Shown in pieces: positions 1 through 5,007 of a stretch of DNA of 5,007 nt. Numbering within the stretch: the stretch's first letter is position 1; each line of letters begins with the position of its first letter. The notes below the pieces were generated by a model, which had not been told where the DNA came from, ran no database searches, and saw only the letters and a program-made list of their open reading frames with translations. Position numbers and translations under genes: made by a program. Where the stretch lies: the NCBI GenBank assembly GCA_947458565.1, contig CANGZK010000089.1:1-5007 (forward strand), read 5' to 3'. This DNA comes from Acidimicrobiaceae bacterium. Its GTDB lineage: Bacteria; Actinomycetota; Acidimicrobiia; Acidimicrobiales; Ilumatobacteraceae.

Positions 1-43
1 CATCCAGATCAATGGAGTTTGGGGGTTGAGAATTGGTCACTAA
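1..43. other. Short non-assigned edge segment downstream of the P450 gene
   Basis: These 43 bases lie past the P450 stop codon. I see no convincing hairpin with a T-run and no assignable gene. Two readings are possible. A minus-strand gene may begin at the ATG on bases 3-1, continuing leftwards outside the window. Alternatively, a plus-strand gene may end here: one frame closes with TAA at 41-43, directly abutting the P450 stop, and another closes with TGA at 27-29. Too little is visible to choose. Confidence 0.3.
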
Positions 44-1261
44 TTACGAGCGTTGCACAATACGTACCGGCAACTTGCGTGGGCCACGCACTTGGCCAAG
101 GCTCCACGTCACTGCATCAGCATTTGCTAGGTCAAACTTGGGAAACCGCGCGATAAAGACTTCGACAGCAACCCGTAACTCAAGTCGCGCCAAGTTCGAT
201 CCAAGGCAACGATGAATGCCAAGCCCAAACGCCAGGTGACGATTTTCTTCACGATCAATCACCACTTCATCCGCACGATCGAAAACCTCTGGGTCGCGAT
301 TGGCTGCAGGAAATGGCAACAGCAAAGAATCACCACGCTTGACAGGGCAACCACCGATCGTGGCATCTTTGCTGACGATGCGCGCCATCGTTACTGGTGC
401 GTATGCGCGCAACAACTCTTCAATCGCAGTTGGCAATAGTTCTGGTTCGTTAACCATTCGTGCTAAATCTGATGGATGCTGAGCAAGGTGCCAAATAGAT
501 GAACCGATTGCGCTCCACGTTGTGTCGATGCCCGCAACCATCAACAAGATGATGGTTCCAACGACATGCTCTGGCGACAACGGCTGATCATAAATTTTTG
601 CATTCAACAAAAAGCCAATGAGATCATCTTTGGGGTTCTCAATATGATCGCGCACATGCATTGACAAATACGCATCGAGCTGCTCAAAACTTTGCTGACG
701 TTCACCAAATGGTGCTCCAATACCTTCGAGCACCAAGTGAACGGTGTCGCGGAAGTAGTCGCTATCTTCAACTGGCAAACCAAGCATGCGGGCAATCACG
801 TACACCGGAATGTTTTGTGCGTACTGAACAGCCGCATCAACAGTTGGGGCATCGCCCATGTTGTCAATCAATTCATTGCAGAGACGGCGAATCTCTGGCT
901 CCCATTCGTTGATCACTTGTGGGCTAAATGCAGGCAATAACAGACGCCTCGCATCAGCATGAAATGGTGGATCAGAGGTAATCGGTGGTGCCCCACCTAT
1001 TGGTGCAGTGGAAACCCATTCGTCCCTCGGTGGCTTGTTCGACAGAACGGCACCTTCAGAAGAAAAATGATCGGTGTCGCGCGCAATTGCGGAAACATCA
1101 GCATGACGAACTGGTAACCACGCACCGCCATAGCGGTCGGTGTGCGCAACTGGGCAAGTTTCGCGCAGCTCGTCCCAAATCTCATGAGCATTGGCGTTGT
1201 ATGCGGGGTCGGCATGATCAAAATCTGTCGCCCAACTTGTTGCAGGTTTCACTTCGTACAT
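44..1261 (-). CDS. Cytochrome P450 (soluble bacterial monooxygenase)
   Basis: A 405-residue haem-thiolate monooxygenase, complete and of normal length for soluble bacterial P450s. Visible motifs in order: a C-helix H101-x3-R105, where haem-propionate contacts usually lie; the I-helix oxygen-activation motif AGIDTT at 243-248, with the acid/Thr pair D246-T247; the K-helix ExxR at E282-R285; and the haem-binding loop FGLGIHRCLG at 345-354, with the iron ligand Cys352. There is no N-terminal membrane anchor, so it is probably cytosolic and served by a ferredoxin and reductase. No redox partner is encoded in the window. The ATG at 1261 is the natural start because the next gene begins divergently 39 bp away; no Shine-Dalgarno is visible. 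It ends with TAA. The family assignment is secure. The CYP family and substrate (fatty acid, terpene, steroid or other) cannot be read from the sequence alone. Confidence 0.96.
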   Translation of the reverse strand: MYEVKPATSWATDFDHADPAYNANAHEIWDELRETCPVAHTDRYGGAWLPVRHADVSAIARDTDHFSSEGAVLSNKPPRDEWVSTAPIGGAPPITSDPPFHADARRLLLPAFSPQVINEWEPEIRRLCNELIDNMGDAPTVDAAVQYAQNIPVYVIARMLGLPVEDSDYFRDTVHLVLEGIGAPFGERQQSFEQLDAYLSMHVRDHIENPKDDLIGFLLNAKIYDQPLSPEHVVGTIILLMVAGIDTTWSAIGSSIWHLAQHPSDLARMVNEPELLPTAIEELLRAYAPVTMARIVSKDATIGGCPVKRGDSLLLPFPAANRDPEVFDRADEVVIDREENRHLAFGLGIHRCLGSNLARLELRVAVEVFIARFPKFDLANADAVTWSLGQVRGPRKLPVRIVQRS

Positions 1262-1300
1262 GCCACAACTTTACTTGGGGGTGCGCCATACTTTCGTGTC
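1262..1300. promoter_or_regulatory. Compact divergent control region between P450 and yaaA-family gene
   Basis: The two divergent genes are separated by only 39 bp, so their promoters must lie here or reach into each other's 5' coding ends. On the plus strand CATACT at 1287-1292 is a weak -10 candidate (4 of 6 to TATAAT). It would place a transcript start at or next to the GTG at 1301, meaning a leaderless yaaA mRNA. I see no good -35 partner. For the P450, the TATATATA run at 1311-1318, inside yaaA, could serve as a -10 on the minus strand. No clear inverted-repeat operator was seen. All of this is inferred from layout and weak matches. Confidence 0.35.
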
Positions 1301-2035
1301 GTGGCTTCCCTATATATATTGCTCCCGCCTTCCGAAGGCAAGGCTGAAGGAGGGGCTGTAAATAAACCTTGGCGCGAATCTTCTGGCGCATGCGGAAAAT
1401 CCTTAACTACGCAAAGAAAAGCACTCGTCGATCGGCTCCACGCGCTGAAAGGAGGCGATGCAGCATTGCTCGGGGTAAAGGGCAAACACCTTGACCGAGC
1501 GCGCGTTTCTAATTCTTGCCTACATGGTTCTCCGTCACTACCCGCCTTTGCGCGCTACACAGGTGTGGTTTGGGATCATCTCGATATTGGAACTTTGACG
1601 GCGACGCAACGTGATCGTGCACTCAGCAGCATCATCGTGATCTCTGGCCTCATGGGTGCGGTTGGTGCTAACGAACCAGTGCCCGATTACCGGCTCAAGA
1701 TGGGGGCAAGGCTTGCACCTTTCGGACTGCTTTCTCGCTGGTGGCACGATGATCTCTCGGCCATGTTGAACAAGAAATTTAAAGGAGCAGTAGTCATTGA
1801 CTTACTTCCACAAGAGCACCGAGCCGCATTTACTCTCGACACCGACGTGGTTGCCAAACATATTGTGGTGTCCATCAACGAAAAATCGGGAAAGGCCGGC
1901 GGTCACGACGCTAAAGCCGCCAAGGGCAAGCTCGCTCGTCACCTCGTGCAAACCTGCACATCGGCAGCCCAAGCGAACAAATCGTTACAGAGTTTTAGAG
2001 ATCCGCGATTTGTGGTTACGAGTGATTTGGCTTGA
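1301..2035 (+). CDS. yaaA: YaaA / DUF328 family protein (peroxide-stress type)
   Basis: A 244-residue protein if started at GTG 1301. It belongs to the YaaA (UPF0246/DUF328) family, whose E. coli member lowers intracellular iron and limits oxidative damage under peroxide stress; the biochemical activity in this organism is not known. Visible family motifs: LLPPSEGK at 7-14 close to the N-terminus (counterpart of the E. coli SPAKT segment, sharing the Lys), RYTGVVWDHLD at 85-95, ISGLMGAV at 114-121, DYRLKMGARL at 129-138, and NEKSGKAGGHDAKAAKGK at 193-210. Start choice: the frame stays open upstream to an ATG at 1214 and beyond, but that part runs antisense through the P450 5' end and shows no family similarity. 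GTG 1301 is the only start codon between 1214 and the LLPPSEGK motif. No Shine-Dalgarno lies at proper spacing; a GGGGG run at 1277-1281 is too far away. The stop overlaps the convergent hydrolase gene by 20 bp. Confidence 0.9.
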   Translation: MASLYILLPPSEGKAEGGAVNKPWRESSGACGKSLTTQRKALVDRLHALKGGDAALLGVKGKHLDRARVSNSCLHGSPSLPAFARYTGVVWDHLDIGTLTATQRDRALSSIIVISGLMGAVGANEPVPDYRLKMGARLAPFGLLSRWWHDDLSAMLNKKFKGAVVIDLLPQEHRAAFTLDTDVVAKHIVVSINEKSGKAGGHDAKAAKGKLARHLVQTCTSAAQANKSLQSFRDPRFVVTSDLA

Positions 2036-2777
2036 GTTTCTGCTGTAAAAAATCAATCACGCGCTGCACACCCAATTCTTGAACCTGCTCGGTCAGTACC
2101 GAGTGATCACTTTTAGAAGAAGACTCAAACTCAACAGCAATAAAAGCGTCGCCAAGTAGTTTTTGCAACGACGCGAACCTGGTGCCCACAAGTTTGTCGC
2201 CTGTGAAACGCAAGCCAAGTACTTGACACCCAGCCTCTGCACGTTGCTTGATCAAGATCTCATCATCCAAGCTCAACCCCAAGTCGGCACTTCGAGCAGC
2301 ACCCATTGCAAATGGCAGAGAAGGCTGCGACAACACAGGCGCGACCATGATGTCATCAACCATCATCCCGAGTGCAAAGCCACCGCTGAAACACATACCA
2401 ATCGCTCCGACACCAACACCACCTAGTTCGTTATGCATCTGCTTTGCCAATGCGCGCAACCAACTGATCACAGGAGATTTCTGTCGCATTGCCAAAGTAG
2501 TGAACTCGCGCGAGATACAAATCTTGCTCATTGATTTGGCCATGTACTTGCCACTTGGCTCTCGACCAACTTCGCCAACTAAGAGCGGCATGATGACAGT
2601 GAATCCTGCGTCGACAACTCGCTCAGCAAATGCAAGCACGCTCGGTGTGATGCCGGGTATTTCGTGAACGACAACAACGCCAGGACCTGAACCTTTGCGA
2701 TACGTGGCGTGCGTGATACCGGCTGCAGTAAATGAGCTGCCTTGCCAACCTGTTGGAGGTACTGGAATGGTCTTCAT
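2016..2777 (-). CDS. Dienelactone hydrolase family protein (alpha/beta hydrolase)
   Basis: A 253-residue cytosolic alpha/beta hydrolase of the dienelactone hydrolase (DLH) family. These enzymes open lactones or cleave esters using a Cys-Asp-His triad. Visible in order: the strand and oxyanion-side motif VVVVHEIPG at 34-42, with Glu39 matching the DLH glutamate that interacts with the nucleophile; the nucleophile elbow GMCFSGG at 127-133 with Cys129; a likely triad Asp194 in RFTGDKL; and His225 in SDHSVLT. There is no signal peptide. The ATG at 2777 lies 4 bp after the stop of the upstream NlpC/P60 gene, so co-transcription is likely. No ribosome binding site is obvious, and translation may be coupled or SD-independent. 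The 3' end overlaps the convergent yaaA-family gene by 20 bp. No chlorocatechol or other aromatic-degradation genes are nearby, so clc-type dienelactone activity should not be assumed; a general carboxylesterase or lactonase role is equally possible. Confidence 0.9.
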   Translation of the reverse strand: MKTIPVPPTGWQGSSFTAAGITHATYRKGSGPGVVVVHEIPGITPSVLAFAERVVDAGFTVIMPLLVGEVGREPSGKYMAKSMSKICISREFTTLAMRQKSPVISWLRALAKQMHNELGGVGVGAIGMCFSGGFALGMMVDDIMVAPVLSQPSLPFAMGAARSADLGLSLDDEILIKQRAEAGCQVLGLRFTGDKLVGTRFASLQKLLGDAFIAVEFESSSKSDHSVLTEQVQELGVQRVIDFLQQKLKPNHS

Positions 2778-2781
2778 GTAA

Positions 2782-3885
2782 TTACTTCGGCCTCACAACA
2801 CCGACAACTCTTGACCAAGAAACGGCAGAAATCTTTACGACATCACCCGTGCGGGGTGCGTGCACATATTGACCATTACCCAAGTACATACCAACGTGGT
2901 GAATTGGATAACCAGAAAAAATTAAATCACCTGGCTGAATGGCTGCAGTTGGAATACGCGTGAGTCCGGAATATTGCGTTCGCGATGTGCGAGGAATGCC
3001 CAAGCCCGCAACTCCCCATGCCCACGAGGTTAAGCCCGAGCAATCGAAGGCACTGCCCGGAGACTTTGCGCCAAATCGATAACGAACGCCAAGTTGCGAA
3101 AGCGCAGCCTTAATTGCAACTCCTGCACGCGACGACGGAGCGGCAACATTCGCATACTTCGATCCAGCAAATTTCGCTGCCTGCGATTTTGCATCATTGA
3201 GAGCTGCTTCCTCGCGGCGCTGTCGTTCTGACCGCAACAATGAACCAAGTTCCCGTTCTGCCGCTGCCTGACGAGCCATGTAATCAGATGCAAGGGCTTC
3301 AGCAGCGCTCAAACGTGCAGCCGCATAGTCGGCAAGATCGCTGGCCTTTTTTTGCTGCTTCTGTAGTTTCTTCTTTTCTTTCGTGAGGTCATCAATCAAA
3401 CCCTGCAAAGCGTCGGTGTTGCCTGCACCAGTGTTCAACGCAACCGAAGTGAGGTATTTCTTGCGCACCATGTCACTCAGAGGGCTTGTTGAACTCAAGA
3501 TGCTTGACAAACCGTTAGACATTCCACCGCGCATGAAAGACTTCATAGCCACTGCCTGCAAGTCATTTTGCATCGCTGCAAGTTTTGATTCGAGTTCTGT
3601 GATGTTGGCAATGGTCGCATCGATTTCAATTTGCAAGTCCTCTTGCTGGTTCACCGCCCCGGCATAGGTTTCATCAAGTGCGTCAATCTGATAGCCAATC
3701 CTGTCCAACTCGGCGATGATCTGATTGACCCGTTGCTGCTGATCCCCCGACGACCCGGTTGCCGGTCGCAAACCAAGCGCTTCTGCAGGCGCGACGAGAT
3801 TACCCACAACCACCGAGGTTGTGAGGATGATGGCGGCCAACTGAGGCACACACCGGCGTACACGCCCAACGGCGTTACGAATCAT
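2782..3885 (-). CDS. Secreted NlpC/P60 peptidoglycan endopeptidase with coiled-coil domain (RipA/CwlO-like)
   Basis: A 367-residue exported cell-wall hydrolase. Residues 1-36 form a signal peptide: basic n-region with several Arg, hydrophobic core around 16-31, and probable cleavage after AEA at 34-36. Residues about 48-112 and 158-236 are long heptad-like helices rich in Glu, Gln, Lys and Ala. Between them is a Gly/Ser-rich hinge (about 115-157) with the KSFMRGG element usual in CwlO/RipA-type N-terminal domains, which often contact FtsEX or self-inhibit. A short linker leads to the NlpC/P60 domain at about 254-367: FDCSGLTSWAW with catalytic Cys282, HHVGMYLG with His330, and YVHAPRTGD with His342 as third triad residue. 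This fold cleaves peptide stems of peptidoglycan, typically D-Glu-meso-DAP bonds, to help daughter cells separate. The start at ATG 3885 gives an intact signal peptide and lies 30 bp after guaA, with no Shine-Dalgarno visible. The DLH gene follows after 4 bp. Confidence 0.94.
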   Translation of the reverse strand: MIRNAVGRVRRCVPQLAAIILTTSVVVGNLVAPAEALGLRPATGSSGDQQQRVNQIIAELDRIGYQIDALDETYAGAVNQQEDLQIEIDATIANITELESKLAAMQNDLQAVAMKSFMRGGMSNGLSSILSSTSPLSDMVRKKYLTSVALNTGAGNTDALQGLIDDLTKEKKKLQKQQKKASDLADYAAARLSAAEALASDYMARQAAAERELGSLLRSERQRREEAALNDAKSQAAKFAGSKYANVAAPSSRAGVAIKAALSQLGVRYRFGAKSPGSAFDCSGLTSWAWGVAGLGIPRTSRTQYSGLTRIPTAAIQPGDLIFSGYPIHHVGMYLGNGQYVHAPRTGDVVKISAVSWSRVVGVVRPK

Positions 3886-3915
3886 GATGGAAATAGTCTA
3901 ACGAATTTTAAGGGT
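3886..3915 (-). promoter_or_regulatory. Candidate internal promoter in the guaA-NlpC/P60 gap
   Basis: This 30-bp gap is AT-rich compared with its flanks. On the minus strand it contains TAAAAT (3910-3905, 5 of 6 to TATAAT) and TAGACT (3900-3895, 4 of 6). From the first, transcription would begin about 13 nt before the hydrolase ATG; from the second, almost at the ATG. I see no convincing -35 at 16-18 bp spacing, so this rests on -10 similarity and position alone. No terminator hairpin separates the genes, so read-through from guaA is also expected. Confidence 0.22.
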
Positions 3916-5007
3916 TTATTCCCACTCAATCGTTCCCGGTGGTTTAGATGTCACATCATAAACAACACGGTTAATTCCCTTTACTTCATTGATAATTCGC
4001 GATGACATTTTTTCTAATAAGTCATACGGCAGTCTTGCCCAGTCTGCAGTCATTGCGTCATCACTTGTTACTGCGCGAATAATTATTGGACGCCCATACG
4101 TTCGTTCGTCACCCATCACTCCAACCGAACGAATGTCGGCGAGCACTGCAAATGCTTGCCAAATTTCACGTTCAAGTCCAGCCAAGCGCACTTCTTCACG
4201 CACAATGAAATCCGCTTCTTGCAAAATTGCGACTTTGTCTGGTGTCACTTCTCCAATGATGCGCACACCGAGACCTGGTCCGGGAAATGGTTGACGCCAC
4301 ACAATCTCGTCGGGTAAACCAAGCTCGGTTCCCACTTTGCGAACCTCATCTTTAAACAACGTACGCAGTGGCTCACACAATTTCAGGGTCATGTCGTCTG
4401 GCAAGCCACCAACATTGTGATGGCTCTTAATCACGCTTGCGGTTCCGTCAACACCACCGCTCTCAATCACATCTGGATACAGCGTTCCTTGCACTAAAAA
4501 CTTTGCATCAGTCAGCCCACCCGTGTGCTCTTCGAAAATGCGTACGAAAAGCTCGCCGATCGCTTTGCGTTTTGCTTCGGGTTCGGTGATGCCTTTCAAC
4601 TTTTCAAAAAATCGTGCACCAGCATCAACATGAATCAATTCGATACCCATGTGCCGATGAAATGTTTCGACTACTTGCTCGCTTTCATTCTTGCGCATCA
4701 AGCCGATGTCTACATATATGCATGTCAATTGCTTACCAACTGCCTTGTGCACCAACGCAGCGGCAACCGCAGAGTCAACACCACCCGACAATCCGCAGAT
4801 CACTCGCTCATTGCCAACTTGTGCACGAATTGCAGCAACTTGATCAACGACAATTGATGACATCGTCCAGTCGCGTTTTGCCCCAACGAGGTGATGCAAA
4901 AACTGCTCAATGATCGACTGACCATGTTCAGTGTGCGCAACCTCTGGGTGATATTGCACTCCCCATATCTTGCGAGAAGGGTTTTCAATGACCGCCATCG
5001 GTGCGTC
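3916..5007 (-). CDS. guaA: GMP synthase (glutamine-hydrolysing), C-terminal part, cut by window edge
   Basis: GuaA converts XMP to GMP using ATP and ammonia from glutamine, the last step of de novo guanine nucleotide synthesis in the cytosol. The gene enters from the right edge; the frame stays open to base 5007, so the first in-window ATG (4998) is internal and not the real start. Numbered from that Met, the segment holds the end of the class I glutamine amidotransferase domain, with catalytic His17 and Glu19 in YHPEV. Next is the ATP-pyrophosphatase domain with P-loop SGGVDS at 71-76, VDIGL at 96-100, QGTLYPDVIES at 170-180 and SHHNVGGLP at 192-200. The XMP-binding and dimerisation domain follows, with PFPGPGLG at 237-244 and the hallmark C-terminus ending GTIEWE. 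Family members are about 510-530 residues, so roughly 150-160 N-terminal residues, including the nucleophilic Cys, are outside. It ends with TAA. It is probably first or early in a minus-strand unit with the two downstream genes. Confidence 0.97.
   Translation of the reverse strand, partial: DAPMAVIENPSRKIWGVQYHPEVAHTEHGQSIIEQFLHHLVGAKRDWTMSSIVVDQVAAIRAQVGNERVICGLSGGVDSAVAAALVHKAVGKQLTCIYVDIGLMRKNESEQVVETFHRHMGIELIHVDAGARFFEKLKGITEPEAKRKAIGELFVRIFEEHTGGLTDAKFLVQGTLYPDVIESGGVDGTASVIKSHHNVGGLPDDMTLKLCEPLRTLFKDEVRKVGTELGLPDEIVWRQPFPGPGLGVRIIGEVTPDKVAILQEADFIVREEVRLAGLEREIWQAFAVLADIRSVGVMGDERTYGRPIIIRAVTSDDAMTADWARLPYDLLEKMSSRIINEVKGINRVVYDVTSKPPGTIEWE

Noticed and set aside
1..3. ATG on the minus strand at the left edge as the start of a further gene.
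   Set aside because: Only one codon is visible and no ribosome binding site precedes it; alternative plus-strand stop codons in the same segment are equally possible.
1142..1300. N-terminal extension of the yaaA-family protein into the P450 region (ATG 1142 or 1214).
   Set aside because: The extension is antisense to the P450 5' coding end, has no YaaA-family character, and would push the normally N-terminal LLPPSEGK motif about 30-60 residues inward.
1311..1320. TATATATATT run as a possible repeat or plus-strand promoter.
   Set aside because: It falls inside the probable yaaA coding start (codons Leu-Tyr-Ile-Leu), downstream of the GTG, so it cannot be the plus-strand -10 for that start. 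It is too short to call a repeat and is kept only as a weak minus-strand -10 candidate.
2036..2060. T-rich on the minus strand (AAAAAA at 2047-2052 on the plus strand), considered as a terminator tail for yaaA.
   Set aside because: It is an A-run, not a T-run, on the yaaA strand, has no preceding GC-rich hairpin, and lies within DLH coding sequence.
2248..2667. A 139-codon plus-strand open frame opposite the DLH gene.
   Set aside because: It lies wholly antisense to a gene with clear family motifs. Its translation shows no recognisable domain and is rich in Pro, Ser and Thr, as expected for a shadow frame.
3631..4005. A 124-codon plus-strand open frame spanning the NlpC/P60 start and the guaA end.
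   Set aside because: It overlaps two confident genes on the other strand and has no recognisable motif or ribosome binding site.
4525..4857. A 110-codon plus-strand open frame opposite guaA.
   Set aside because: It is antisense to the ATP-pyrophosphatase domain of guaA, and its composition (Cys, His and Asn scatter) fits a shadow frame.
1..5007. Search for a novel system such as defence island, toxin-antitoxin, retron, CRISPR, integron or mobile element.
   Set aside because: About 97% of the window is explained by five genes of known families; no direct-repeat array, transposase, reverse transcriptase, integrase or small toxin-like gene was seen.

Overview
The window looks like a stretch of bacterial chromosome, most likely from an actinobacterium. 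Base composition by eye is about half G+C, lower than in soil actinomycetes. That, plus the gene styles, would fit a freshwater or marine actinobacterial lineage such as Acidimicrobiia or Nanopelagicales, but this placement is inference and was not tested by any search. Supporting hints are a RipA/CwlO-like secreted NlpC/P60 hydrolase with a long coiled coil, a YaaA protein with the LLPPSEGK-type N-terminus, a soluble P450, and start codons without Shine-Dalgarno sequences.

Layout, left to right: bases 1-43 carry no assignable gene. A complete cytochrome P450 (44-1261, minus) is read leftwards. Only 39 bp separate its start from a divergent yaaA-family gene (1301-2035, plus, probable GTG start). 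The yaaA stop overlaps by 20 bp the 3' end of a dienelactone-hydrolase-family gene (2016-2777, minus). Four bases upstream of that gene ends a secreted NlpC/P60 peptidoglycan hydrolase (2782-3885, minus). Thirty bases further upstream is the end of guaA, GMP synthase (3916-5007, minus), cut by the right edge of the window.

The three minus-strand genes guaA, NlpC/P60 and DLH are tightly spaced and probably form one transcription unit read right to left, possibly with an extra promoter in the guaA-NlpC/P60 gap. Their functions (purine synthesis, cell-wall remodelling, ester or lactone hydrolysis) do not form an obvious pathway, so the grouping is more likely housekeeping co-transcription than a dedicated system. 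P450 and yaaA are divergent and must share a very short control region.

No RNA gene, mobile element, CRISPR array, long repeat or defence-like system was found. The window is dense (about 97% coding) and mostly ordinary. Points worth a second look are the compact divergent promoter, the lack of ribosome binding sites, the convergent overlap, the substrate of the orphan P450, and a dnaX-type slippery heptamer in the hydrolase gene.
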